Below are positions 1 through 10,576 of a stretch of DNA of 64,000 nt, in pieces. The notes beneath the pieces were generated by a model. The model was not told the DNA's origin and ran no database searches. It saw nothing but the letters and a program-made list of their open reading frames with translations. Source of the stretch: Lingula anatina. Taxonomy: Eukaryota > Brachiopoda > Lingulata > Lingulida > Lingulidae. Each line of letters starts with the position of its first letter. The first letter of the stretch is position 1. Location of the stretch: NCBI RefSeq assembly GCF_001039355.2, contig NW_019775929.1:79018-143017 (forward strand). The letters run 5' to 3'. The position numbers and the translations under genes were made by a program.

Positions 1-1
1 T

Positions 2-958
2 TATTTTGAATATGCCACAGAAAAAGTCACCATCAACCGGAGTCAAGTTATCACTTTTGAGGGCAACATATTTATCTGCAAACAGAGTATTGAAAAGTTC
101 CTAGAATCTATATCCCAAATAGTAAATAATACCAAAATTATACCAAGGACTGGTAATCTAATTTCTATGACTATTCTTGAATTTTGGGCTTTACCTTCCA
201 TTTCACTGGGTATATTACTAGTTCATCTTATCATATGTGTTATTCGGTCTGGTTGTAAGAATATTGCAGATGGAATGATCATACACCTTACAATCGTATT
301 TCTCTTGCTTCAGTTATTCTCTTCCCTTCCAGCAATTATCCCCGTGAAAACTGATGGCACTGTGTGTATGGCTTTCATAGCTGTTGCCCATTTCTTTTGG
401 CTGGTAAGTTTTCTTTGGCTAGCAAGTATGACCTTAACGGCATTACACGGCGTCACAGCCAGTCTGTCTTGGAGCAAAAGCCCAAAGAGACATCTGTTGG
501 CTTGTATTGGAACTACATATACAATCCCATTGGTGATGATGTCGGCTGGAATAGTGTCAGACATGTGGGATGTTGTCCCAGTGAAAATGCTCTACTGCCA
601 AGGAACGTGTTTCTTTGGTAATATCCAATCCTACCTTCTTCTCGTAGTAGCACCGGCCTCACTGGCTGTATTAGTCAATGCGGTGATTTGCATTGTTCTG
701 GTTGTATATAAAAGATCTGGAAAGTTAACAGCGTATGCTGTTTATCCAAACTTACTGAGCATAAGTTCCTGCTATAAGATGGTGTTCATGAGCTCTAGTG
801 TAACTTTGACTGGCTGTGTGGGCTTTATCTTTGTAAGCCTGTCGGTAGCATCAGTTGGAGACTTGTGCTACTTGGACGCTGTATTTATGTGTTTCCAAGG
901 CATTATCATGCTGGCAGTTACTCTGGCCTTCAGAAAGCACACTGTTCCCCCATTGTAG
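2..958 (+). CDS. SMB-type 7TM receptor, 3' part of last exon (5' end outside window)
   Basis: The frame is open from the first bases to a stop at 956-958 and gives 318 residues. It matches the last exon of the complete paralogue at 9029-10576: the membrane-proximal extracellular end, then seven hydrophobic segments starting near the Met codon at 167. TM3 carries HFFWLVSFLWLASM, TM5 follows a conserved extracellular CQGTCFFGN, and TM7 carries the QGII...VTLA pattern of secretin/adhesion/methuselah receptors. The protein ends only a few residues after TM7, so there is almost no cytoplasmic tail. No GPS autoproteolysis motif is visible before TM1. It is probably a plasma-membrane receptor of unknown ligand. 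The exon's own 5' end and the ectodomain exons lie upstream of the window. Nothing is broken in what is visible. Confidence 0.8.
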   Translation, partial: YFEYATEKVTINRSQVITFEGNIFICKQSIEKFLESISQIVNNTKIIPRTGNLISMTILEFWALPSISLGILLVHLIICVIRSGCKNIADGMIIHLTIVFLLLQLFSSLPAIIPVKTDGTVCMAFIAVAHFFWLVSFLWLASMTLTALHGVTASLSWSKSPKRHLLACIGTTYTIPLVMMSAGIVSDMWDVVPVKMLYCQGTCFFGNIQSYLLLVVAPASLAVLVNAVICIVLVVYKRSGKLTAYAVYPNLLSISSCYKMVFMSSSVTLTGCVGFIFVSLSVASVGDLCYLDAVFMCFQGIIMLAVTLAFRKHTVPPL

Positions 959-2193
959 ACATCTGAGTTGGAGAGTTTCAACATGGGCTAAGTGAATCAT
1001 TGCTAACTTCAGGTTAGCTAGCATATCAATTATTGCATGGCACAGCCAAAGGCGAACTCCAAGAGCATAGATTTATGCCAAAGTAAAAAGACAAACATAT
1101 TTCATTCCCATGAACTGTGTTCCTTAATTAATTAATTATTTATTTTTTGCTCCTAGAATCTATATCCCAAATAGTAAATAAAACTAAAATTATACCAAGG
1201 ACTAGTAATCTAATTTCCATGATTGTTCTTGAATTTTGGGTTTTACCTTCCATTTCACTGGGTATATTACTGGTTCATCTTATTACATGTGTTATTCGGT
1301 TTGGTTGTAAGCATATTGCAGATGGAATGATCATAAACCTTACAATCGTATTTTTCTTGCTTCAGTTATTCTCTTCCCTTCCAGCAATTATCCCCGTGAA
1401 AACTGATGGCAGTGTGTGTATGGCTTTCATAGCTATTGCCCATTTCTTTTGGCTGGTAAGTTTTCTTTGGCTAGCAAATATGTCCTTAACGGCATTACAC
1501 GGCGTCACGGCCAGTCTGTCTTGGAGCAAAAGCCCAAAGAGACATCTGTTGGCTTGTATTGGAACTACATATACAATCCCATTGGTGATGGTGTCGGCTG
1601 GAATAGTATCAGACATGTGGGATGTTGTCCCAGTGAAAATGTTCTACTGCCAAGGAACGTGTTTCTTTGGTAATATCCAATCCTACCTTCTCCTCGTAAT
1701 AGCACCAGCCTCACTTTCTGCATTATTCAATGCAGTGGTATGCACTGTTCTGGTTGTATATAAAAGATCTGGAAAGTTAACTGCATATGCTGTTTATCCA
1801 AACTTACTTAGCATAAATTCCTGCTATAAGATGGTGTTCATGAGCTTTAGTGTAACCTTGACTGGCTGTGCTGGCTTGATTTTTGTAAGCCTGTCGATAG
1901 CATCAGTTGGAGACTTTTGCTACTTGGACTCTGTACTTAGGTGTCTCCAAGGCATTATCTTGCTGGTAGTTACTCTGGCCTTATATTAAGAAACAACACA
2001 TTTCTCCCGTAATAGATACAACATATCCGAATTGGAGAGTTTCAAAGTAGGCCTAATCATAGCTAACTTGAGATAAACTAACATATCAATTATTGCATGG
2101 CACAACCAAAAGCGAACTCCAAAAGCATATGTTTATGTCAAGGCAAAAAGACTAACATCAATTTTGTTCCCATAAGCTGTGCTCTTGGGGTAT

Positions 2194-2204
<11 letters not shown>
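101..2204 (+). repeat. Direct tandem duplication of about 1.05 kb (7TM exon plus 3' flank)
   Basis: Positions 101-1152 and 1153-2204 are two copies of one unit: the 7TM coding part followed by a shared 3' flank. The flank includes GGAGAGTTTCAA, then TATCAATTATTGCATGGCACA, then the block with AACTCCAA and AGCATA. The first copy ends at a TTAAT-rich stretch and the second at a (TTTA)n tract around 2189-2233. Confidence 0.75.
1157..1989 (+). pseudogene. Tandem partial copy of the 7TM exon, lacking its ectodomain
   Basis: This is a near-copy of positions 105 onward, shifted by about 1,052 bp. It begins in mid-codon at the sequence encoding ESISQIVN and runs uninterrupted through all seven transmembrane segments to a stop at 1987-1989. 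The end differs from its sisters: after VTLAL it reads Y and stops, because of a small rearrangement of the last codons. There is no ATG before 1219 and no ectodomain sequence upstream, only an AT-rich stretch derived from the 3' flank of the first copy. By itself it looks like a truncated duplicate. However, the junction TTTTTTGCTCCTAG resembles a splice acceptor and the reading frame has stayed open, so use as an alternative last exon cannot be excluded (see findings). Confidence 0.65.
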
Positions 2205-2232
<28 letters not shown>

Positions 2233-2233
2233 T
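2189..2233. repeat. (TTTA)n microsatellite
   Basis: About eleven consecutive TTTA units directly follow the second receptor copy. Confidence 0.9.
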
Positions 2234-2397
2234 TGCATCTTGGCAGATTTGATGTTTTAGTATTAAAAAGGTTAGTTGAAAATCATTCCGTTAGTGCAGG
2301 TGCTCTGTGGTTGCGGCGTTTAATTATTAATATTTTTATAAAACGAAAAACCAAATTATAAAGGTAAACAGAATACCTTTAATTGATATGAATAATG

Positions 2398-2400
<3 letters not shown>

Positions 2401-2482
<82 letters not shown>

Positions 2483-2485
2483 TTC
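2401..2485. repeat. (AT)n microsatellite with T tail
   Basis: An unbroken AT dinucleotide run of about 74 bases is followed by a T run. It lies in the 3' flank shared by the receptor copies. Confidence 0.95.
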
Positions 2486-2590
2486 AAATTCACTTACTAC
2501 ACTGTACCTAGTAGCAAGATTTAATCTAATTCCATGTTTTTATGAAATTTAACCTGTTTTTATTTGATGTTGTGAAAATAATTTGCTAAC

Positions 2591-2790
2591 AAAATCATGT
2601 AGATTTTTATTTATTTATATATTGTTATCACTTTAGCATTAAACTATTTGGCAGTCCACTTAGGTGATAAAAAAGGTGGCGTCATTGTACAAAATAACGT
2701 GGAATTTTATTTATTTTTATATTGTTATCATTTTAGCATATAACTTCATGGCAGCCCAATTAAACAGAATATGATAAGTTGGCGTCATTG
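2591..2790 (+). repeat. Two tandem ~100-bp units in receptor 3' flank (copy A)
   Basis: Two units each carry TTGTTATCA, TTTAGCAT, TGGCAG(T/C)CCA and end in GGCGTCATTGTA. The same pair occurs after the complete + gene at 11371-11570, and a unit occurs inverted near 13542-13635 after the - gene. The sequence therefore belongs to the duplicated receptor block. Confidence 0.8.
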
Positions 2791-3452
2791 TATATAATTT
2801 TTCAGAATCATTTTTTTTATTTCCTATACTATATTGATAGCACTACCAGTAACTGTCATTTATATCTTTAATATATATTGTCAAAATTCATTCGTTGCTA
2901 TATGTAGTCCGTACATGTAGCGTTAATTTTGCTGTATTACTATGATTTATTGCATAGCATTGCAGATTAATTGTGGTTTATTTCTCGTTCAATTTTTTTA
3001 TTGATCATTAATTACTATTGTAATGAGCATTTTATTTAAGTGAAACTGGTATTTCGTCGTATGACAAAATAAAGTAAGTTTTTAATTTCAACAAAGTCTT
3101 GGCTTACATCTTCAATATAATCAAATATGGCAACACCAGCAAAAACGCTCTGATACAACGACGACCAAGCATACAAAAAGGAACATAACTGAAGAAATTC
3201 TGATCGGTTTTATCGCCTAGGTCTTAAAAAATTATCCTTTGTCAAACATGAAGGAATGAATGCATGTAAATTGCCTGCATAATCCGAAAACGTGCATTTC
3301 ATTCCCATCTCTGTAACTCACCTGTCATTTTTTGCTTGTCAGCAAGATGGCGTCAAAACCCTGATAAAACTTATCACGGATCATCAACGGGTCAGAATAC
3401 CCCGCATCTGAATTCGGTGCATTTTAACTGGTTTTGGCCCTCTCTGCAGGCT
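2791..3452. other. Rest of duplicated 3' flank, copy A; no gene
   Basis: AT-rich sequence homologous to 11.8-12.16 kb and, inverted, to 13.24-13.54 kb. Shared landmarks are TACATGTAGCG, TCGTCGTATGACAAAATAAAG, a CAACACCAGCAAA block and TGGTTTTGGCCCT. No coding signal was seen. Similarity to copy B stops near 3452. Confidence 0.6.
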
Positions 3453-4090
3453 ACCTGACGATGGTGCAATTAAACATTTGGCCAGCCTTAAAAACAAGCT
3501 GTGGAGCGGCCACCTACGGCTAAACTGAGCGTTCATTGATATGGTATCCGAAGCAGTGTACCTTTTGCAGGCCGGAAAGATCTTGTCTGTGTCGTACTTA
3601 TGTCTATTTGGGTTCGGGGCAGATGAGGGGGAAATGTTGATTTGGTGGGTCGGGTGGGGGGTGGGGGGGCACTAGATAGGGAATTTTAATCTCTGCGGTC
3701 ACCTACCGCACCGGCGATAAGGTATTCGTTTTTATGGCCAAGCTGGGTGCTCAGCTGGAGGAAATGTATCGTAGACGGTTTTAGCGACAGCAGTGCTTTG
3801 TTGTAAGGCTGCGACTGTAGCTCCCTTACGGTGGGAGCGCGTGACCTACTGGGGAGGGCTCGCTGTCAAGAGATGGTGGTAGGACTTGGATGGAGTCCTC
3901 ACTGGAAGTGGAAGCTGACGGCACTGGCTACCGCGATAGTTGGTATATGTCGGGCTCTCTGGCACCAAACTGATGGGGTTGATTTACGTCTTGTGCCAAT
4001 AGTTGTTTTCCTGGTTTGGCTGGGCGGCATGGCTTAACCTGTGATATGTAAATAAAGCCCGCCACAATATGTGTGAAAGGGGATTGAAAT
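3440..4090. other. GC-richer block of unknown origin, possibly retroelement tail
   Basis: Base composition rises sharply compared with both sides, and the segment is absent from the other receptor copies. It contains a G-rich run near 3640-3670 and ends in a canonical AATAAA at about 4052. Translations are interrupted by stops; one reading shows a small Cys cluster (QCTFCRPERSCLC) near 3545-3600. This could be the 3' end of a retrotransposon or an old processed sequence. I do not recognise it. Confidence 0.3.
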
Positions 4091-5229
4091 AGATTAAATG
4101 TAATTGTTCCACAGTATTTTCCCCGGTGCTGAGTGTAACCATTAACACGTACTGAAGTATTAACTCAGGATAGGGTTAGTAATAAAATGTTAGACCCCTT
4201 AACCTAACGTATAATAAACTTTTCCTACTATTCCGCTGACTTCAAGATGTTTATATTATCTATAAGGTGGGGAAGAAATGCAGTCACGTTAAGGTGTGTC
4301 AAGGTCGGTTGACGTATGCATATACGGCATTGGTTAGGAAATAGGGGATAAGCCTAACATCCAAATCTGCGAGCTGTGCAGGTACCAATTGAAAAACCCA
4401 ATGCCCATTCTATACCCGTTTGAGTGTTACCGCAATGCTTACAATTGGGTGGGTGGCAATTTTCCGGTTTAACCAAGTGTTGGACAGCTTAACTGTATCT
4501 GCTCGTTCCTGACGTTGTTCCTCTCTGACCAAGGGGCATCTACTGATTAATATTAATGAGCTCGATAAGATGAGCAACAGCCAAGGGGCAAACAAAAATA
4601 TTTACGATTGGGTGGAGCTTAGACTGACACCCTTTGTTTATTGGTTGATTGAGAACCCCTGGGTTAAAGGCGTGGACTAAGAAGTTAAACGCTGGCAGAT
4701 GAGGGCTAGACCATTCCTAAGAATTCAGCAGCCCTGAAACTATTAGAGCTCGTTTGAATTCTCCGAGCGAGAATATTTTGCTCCTCTGAGCAATTTCTTC
4801 TATATCAGTGTTTCACCAATCTCCAACCATAAAATGCTAATTTTTCAGACAATTGTAACATTAACCATATTTCAATTCTTTACCCTGATTGTGAAACAGC
4901 CGTAAAGTTGTTAATGCATATGGTTACTTATAGTAACCAAAAACTACATTTATTAAACCCCTTATGTGTACTGACCCTTTGTATTACCAATATTGGCAAT
5001 AATTCGGTTGTTCGGTGAAATTTTTCTATGGCTCTGAGGATTGCTTGTCCTGTCAACTCTACGTCTCATCCTACATCAAGTTCTCTGAGTCTCTCTTGAG
5101 CTCAAAAAAGTTCGTTTCTAGTGATTTCAGCAGCATTTCATTTATTGCATAATTTCTTTCAAAAAAGCAGAAATATATTAAGAGAAATAACAAAAACCTC
5201 TGGTTAACGTTCACATCTGTTTAATTTGT
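4091..5229. other. Intergenic DNA without recognisable gene
   Basis: Mixed-composition DNA between the first duplicated block and the left end of the inverted-repeat arm. No ORF with family resemblance, RNA gene or clear repeat was seen. Confidence 0.5.
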
Positions 5230-6331
5230 TTGCCATTTGTACAAACTATTATTATATTAACTGCACACTTGCAATATACCTTAGTGCATGCAAACAATAT
5301 GAACTATATAGAAACCTTTTGCTCACTGCATACTGCATTAGATCGCCTGCAGCAAAATTCCATTAAATAAAGATACATATCGTATGAAACTATATATTGG
5401 AATTATAATATATTGGACCACGCTTATTTTAAATTAACTACGCTTGTTTTAAAATCCACTAATAACCCCAAAACGGTTGAGTTTAAAACAACATCCAATT
5501 TTGACTTACTGTCTCGATAATACTGTAGGTGGTTTGTAGTTAATGAGGACAAAGTGAAGTTCTGTACGTTTCGGCAGAAATTGGCAGTTTCAGACCAACT
5601 CCATCTTAAATGATAGCTCAGTTAGTGGGCATAGCTGTTAAGTTAATTTTCCTAGCTCTCATCACTTCTTATGCAACCAGATGCCAATGAAAATCAAGCA
5701 AAGAGACTAATTTGGCCACCAATATAATCACTGCTTTTCACTTGCACGACTTCAACAATTAAACTCGTCAGCGAAGAAACTTGATTATTGCAAAATGTTA
5801 TGAAGGTTTATTTTCTAGCACTTAATGACTTCATGTGGCACATTGGTCATATAATGATTAAGAATAATGAAACATCCAAACTTGACAAGACCTTAAAAAG
5901 GTGTGGGTAAGGATACACCTGTACCAGTATGTCAAATACTCTGAATTTTTGCAAAAAAATATAATTAAAATAAATGAATAAACACAATTATAAAAATTGT
6001 AAATAAAATTTAAAAAAAAAAAAACATAAATTAAGTATTTCTCATTCTACTTATGAAAGGTGAGTTCTAATCAATGGACCCTTCCAAGATGCGCTCAGTC
6101 TTCGTGGTAACAAGATAATAACCAAGCCAAACAACGTTTAAGGAAGCATTTTAAGTTAAAGTAAACTAATTACATATTGTCTGTTTCAAAGTTATGAATT
6201 AGCGACCGAAAACTATTTAAATCATTCTGTTGCTTCCAATCATCAGAAATTTGCTTCCTGTTCAAATCGGGAAAATTTACATTTTGTATTGACAAGGCAA
6301 ACTTTCGTTGGCAGCGATTTTGCAATTTCCA

Positions 6332-7556
6332 ATGGGGAAATTTAGAGTGCTTGTTACATCTTTTCTCCTGGTTATGGTTTTCCTTTTTCATTCAAAAACT
6401 ATCAAACAGACGCCAAAAGGAAAATCGACAGCAAGTTTGGAAGTGGTAAAAAAAAGAAATCCACCTTTAATGAAAGACAAGAGAGAGTATCTTCGAAGGG
6501 AATGGAATGCGGAAGCCAAACCTGAGGGGAACAAATCAAGAACAAGGGTAAAAAGAAATAGCCAAAGACGCCCAATCCAAAGTTCAGATTTTTCTGAGCC
6601 CTGGTTTCGGCGTCATTTATTGGCCGATGGCATGGCTGATTTTCCAGATGCCACTCCAAATCAAACCAAAAATAATGACGTTACACCTGCATTGAGCACA
6701 GTAGCTACCCTTGGTTCCAATACGAGTCCAGCTGAGATTACCAATATTATCCCAATTCCAAAACCAAATGTTCCATTTTGTCTTCCTAAAATTTTTCAAA
6801 CTGAGAGGTTTTTCCAAATACAGTGTTCATGTGACAAATACTGCCACATGTTTGATGATTGTTGTTGGCTAACGGAGCGGGACTGTACTTCAAACCACAC
6901 AGAGCAAACTATCAACCGAAATATTACCCTACCTCAAATGAAATGCCTGAAAGCTCCTCTGGCAAATTCAGAGACCAACCCGACCTATTTTTGGTTTGTC
7001 TCGACATGCCCAGAAAATTGGAAGGATGCAGGCATTCGGATGAAGTGTGAAAGTAACAGTCCCAATATGACAGGCCTCGCCTTACATTATACCCCTGTGT
7101 ACGACGAAGTGTCTGGACTCTCTTTTAAGAATATATTCTGTACACAATGTCACAATATCTCCAACATTAATCCTTGGAATGCCACTATAGGCTGTTATTT
7201 TGAAGGCCCACAGAAATTCCAAAACATGTCAACTGCAGATGAAGCCATTCGAGAAGTTTTGAAGACCGACTCAGATTGCTTTATCAACTTTTTTTCTACA
7301 AGAGATTTGGCCATGCGTCTGTGTGTGACTGAAGAAAATAAAGCAATGCTAGTGAAGTGCCCGAATGTAAAAGACTTTGACTTTTTTTATTGGAAAGGTG
7401 TCAATACGGGTATTTCATATGACGCATTGGTGGATTTGTGCTTTGAAGGACCAACTAATGTCGTAAACTTGCAAAGGAGACTCTTTAAGAATTTTTTCTG
7501 TTTTCTTTGTTGGGATGGTTCTTACTTTGACGGAACAGCTAGCTGTCTGAATAACA
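6332..7556 (+). CDS. SMB-type 7TM receptor B, exon 1: signal sequence, SMB-like module, Cys-rich ectodomain
   Basis: The start is the ATG at 6332; MGKFRVLV is conserved in the inverted paralogue and is followed by a hydrophobic stretch of about 14 residues, a signal peptide or signal anchor. Next comes a Lys/Arg-rich linker with TRVKRNS, a plausible furin site, and a Ser/Thr/Asn-rich spacer. Residues about 150-185 form a somatomedin-B-like module: C, then CSCDKYC, then DDCC, then a final C. The cysteine usually found in the first RC motif is Phe here. A cysteine-rich region follows with many N-x-S/T sites and the motifs NIFCTQCHNIS and FFCFLCWDG. The exon ends at AACA|GTGAGT in phase 1. Exons 2 and 3 are at 8121-8248 and 9029-10576; the joined protein has 966 residues. 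The ligand is unknown. Confidence 0.85.
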
Positions 7557-7784
7557 GTGAGTACAAACATCTATATATTGTTCTTCGTGTATTTAACATT
7601 TTTTTTCTGAATGAGATAAATGAAAAGTGTACATCATTTTAGCAATTCGAAAAGTATTAATTTTCCATTTTTAGGGAACAACGAGAGATTGGTCTAATTT
7701 TTTAAAGCATGTTTAAATATGGCTGAACGTGTTTTTTAATATGTTTTTCTTATTTTTTATAATGAGGATGAAACTGCTCTTTAT

Positions 7785-7785
7785 C

Positions 7786-7842
<57 letters not shown>

Positions 7843-8042
7843 ACACACTAATACTCCAAGAATTTGGTGCAGAAAAAAATGTTGTATTGTGCATTTTTAC
7901 CTACAAGCATAACATTTGACACAGTTGTAGATAATGCTATTCTATGCTATTTTGGATATAAGCTTTTTATATCTCTCTCTTTCACACAAACACACACATG
8001 TACACGCACATGCGCACACACACGCACACATGCACACACACA
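7785..8042. repeat. (CT)n and (CA)n microsatellites in receptor B intron 1
   Basis: A CT run covers about 7785-7840 and an imperfect CA run about 7985-8042. The inverted copy has the matching GT/GA tracts at 17480-17545. Confidence 0.9.
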
Positions 8043-8120
8043 TTATCTTTTGTATCTTGTACTGGAAAAGGTTTTAAATGTCAGTTAATATTTGGCACAT
8101 TTCCAATCATACATTGCCAG

Positions 8121-8248
8121 GGGATCCTGGATATGGGTACAATCCTTCGGGCTTCACTTCATTTCTATCTGTTGGTACGATACTGGCTAAAGAAAACAAC
8201 ATGTACCATTGCAGAGTTTCACAACGCTCTCAGATCAGCTCCGACCTG
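8121..8248 (+). CDS. SMB-type 7TM receptor B, exon 2
   Basis: A 128-bp exon with acceptor ATTGCCAG and donor GTACGT; it enters in phase 1 and leaves in phase 0. It encodes RDPGYGYNPSGFTS, then LAKENNMYHC and SSDL. The inverted paralogue has an exon of exactly the same length and phases at 17266-17393, which supports both boundaries. Confidence 0.85.
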
Positions 8249-9028
8249 GTACGTATATTATATTATACAGGGGCCACTGAGTTTGGCAATCAAATAATCA
8301 CATACGTTTTTCAAAATATATTCTATATAAAAAATAGTGATTGTTCTCAGGACGATGTTACACATTGCAAACTCTAGATAAAAGGACTGTACATCACCAC
8401 ATATAGGCCATATTTGAATACTGAAGGTGGGGATTTAAAATCCTTACCGCTTATTGCAACAGTGTATACTTGTACATATACTCCAAAGTATCTATGGGAT
8501 TTTTGCTCCAAGAGAAAATGGACGCTCTACATTATAATATATTTCAGGTGATATGACGACTGTTCACCACCAAGATGTTAGTGAGAACAATATTACAGCT
8601 GTTGAATTAAAATGCTAAAGTACTTTTATAACACTTATCCAGAGTACACAAGATTTCACCATGTTATTCATTGATCTACCTGCAGATCTGAACTTCATCA
8701 GTCTGTTGTTTTTGTTGCTTTGACTTCATTTTGCCGTTTGTGTTTCTCGGTTATTGTAAGAATTAAGGCATAACAAAAAGGGATCTTCATTTACCCGATA
8801 CAAATACAGTGACTGTCAGTCATCCGTGCTTCTCGTTGGGCTGGAAATCCGTCATAAAAAATATTTGATTTAAAGAATTGTCTTGCCTTTGAACTCACCT
8901 ATTAGTGCATTTTAAATCTTAGAAAGGCTATTGAATATAAAATTGCCGTTGCATTGGTTATTATCCAGCATGGTATCACATTTTTACAATTCTCAACCCA
9001 AGTATCCGCCTTTTCATTCTCTTTTCAG
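8249..9028 (+). other. Intron 2 of receptor B
   Basis: Flanked by GTACGT and TTTTCAG. Its sequence is AT-rich and I see no internal feature. The equivalent intron in the inverted gene (16713-17265) is shorter. Confidence 0.7.
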
Positions 9029-10576
9029 TGTGCCAGTGGTGATGCAGACTGCCCCCGTCAGTTTAACTACGATGTCATCCACGGAGATTGTATACCTTTG
9101 CTTCAGCAATTTTCAGGGGTGCACACGGACATTGATATTATCTTCACATTCAATGATTATGAGAACATCCCAATCAATGTTTACACCAATCACAGATTCC
9201 TTTGTTCTGAAATAAAGTACAGATTCAGAATAGCTAATTTAAACCGCAGGACAAAACTCGGTTGCCTGGCAGTGTTCTCCTCCAAACCCTTCTCACAAAT
9301 AGAAGTGCTAGTTACCTTCTCATTTGAACTAGAAGGTAAACAGGCAACATTTGAAACTATTGAATTTACAGGGGCGTCAATTCGAAAAAAATTAACCAGT
9401 ATTTTGCCTGAAGCTAACTTAACACTTAATTTATATTCTAGTGAGTACAAAATAGATATGACCATGCGTGTTTCAAATGATAACCCTGAGTTCAAAACTG
9501 CGTCTTGGTCGAAAATAGGTGAGGCATTAAGACGAACTCATAATGCAGACTCTTCTTTATGCTCTGTCATTGTTGTTTCAATGACAGACGTTACAGACGT
9601 AAAATATGATGCCTTTAATTTTCATTTTGAATATGCCACGGAAAAAGTCACCATTGACCGAAGTCGAGTTATCGCTTTTGAGGGCAACATATTTATCTGC
9701 AAACAGAGTATTGAAAAGTTCCTAGAATCTATATCCCAAATAGTAAATAATACCAAAATTATACCAAGGACTAGTAATCTAATTTCCATGACTATTCTTG
9801 AATTTTGGGCTTTACCTTCCATTTCACTGACTATATTTCTGGTTCATCTTATCACCTGTGTTATTCGGTCTGGTTGTAAGAATATTGCAGATGGAATGAT
9901 CATACACCTCACAATCATATTTCTCTTGGTTCAGTTCTTCTCCTCCCTTCCAGCAATGATCTCCGTGAAAACCGATGGCACTGTGTGCATGGCTTTGATA
10001 GCTACTGCCCATTTCTTTTGGCTGGTAAGTTTCCTTTGGCTAGCAAGTATGACCTTAACGGCATTACACGGCGTCACAGCCAGTCTGTCTTGGAGCAAAA
10101 GCACAAAGAGACAACTATTGGCATGTATTGGAACTACATATACAATTCCATTGGTGATGGTGTCGGCTGGAATTGTGTCAGACATGTGGGATGTTGTCCC
10201 AGTGAAAATGCTCTACTGCCAAGGAACATGTTTCTTTGGTAATATCCAATCCTACCTTCTCCTCGTAATAGCACCGGCCTCACTGGCTGCATTGTTCAAT
10301 GCAGTGGTATGCATTGTTCTGGTTGTATATAAAAGATCTGGAAAGTTAACAGCGTATGCTGTTTATCCAAACTTACTGAGCATAAGTTCCTGCTATAAGA
10401 TGGTGTTCATGAGCTCTAGTGTAACCTTGACTGGTTGTGTGGGCTTGATCTTTGTAAGCCTGTCGGTAGCATCAGTTGGAGACTTTTGCTACTTGGACTC
10501 TGTATTTAGGTGTCTCCAAGGCATTATCATGCTGGCAGTTACTCTGGCCTTAAGAAGAAACACGGTTCCCCCATAG
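9029..10576 (+). CDS. SMB-type 7TM receptor B, exon 3: second ectodomain and 7TM
   Basis: The acceptor is a strong pyrimidine tract ending TTTTCAG and the frame starts TGT (CASGDADCP). Residues 452 to about 700 form a second extracellular domain with no recognised name; it includes CIPLLQQFSG and a conserved EGNIFICKQSIEKFL. The 7TM region runs from about residue 705. The extracellular CQGTCFFGN and the TM7 QGIIMLAVT pattern place it with family B2/methuselah-like receptors. No HL/S or HL/T GPS site and no GPS Cys/Trp pattern precede TM1, so autoproteolysis is not expected. The C terminus is only about six residues after TM7 (RRNTVPP), so coupling must use the loops. Confidence 0.87.
   Translation, partial: CASGDADCPRQFNYDVIHGDCIPLLQQFSGVHTDIDIIFTFNDYENIPINVYTNHRFLCSEIKYRFRIANLNRRTKLGCLAVFSSKPFSQIEVLVTFSFELEGKQATFETIEFTGASIRKKLTSILPEANLTLNLYSSEYKIDMTMRVSNDNPEFKTASWSKIGEALRRTHNADSSLCSVIVVSMTDVTDVKYDAFNFHFEYATEKVTIDRSRVIAFEGNIFICKQSIEKFLESISQIVNNTKIIPRTSNLISMTILEFWALPSISLTIFLVHLITCVIRSGCKNIADGMIIHLTIIFLLVQFFSSLPAMISVKTDGTVCMALIATAHFFWLVSFLWLASMTLTALHGVTASLSWSKSTKRQLLACIGTTYTIPLVMVSAGIVSDMWDVVPVKMLYCQGTCFFGNIQSYLLLVIAPASLAALFNAVVCIVLVVYKRSGKLTAYAVYPNLLSISSCYKMVFMSSSVTLTGCVGLIFVSLSVASVGDFCYLDSVFRCLQGIIMLAVTLALRRNTVPP

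Noticed and set aside
310-564. 84-codon antisense frames repeated in each receptor 7TM exon (also 1362, 9931, 15547)
   Set aside because: They recur only because the sense exon is duplicated; they carry no features and simply mirror the coding strand.
364-621. 85-codon frames in another + frame of each 7TM exon
   Set aside because: Out-of-frame shadows of conserved coding DNA.
8931-9215. Frame beginning upstream of receptor B exon 3
   Set aside because: It crosses the intron-exon boundary in the wrong frame; the TTTTCAG acceptor at 9028 and the paralogue define the exon.
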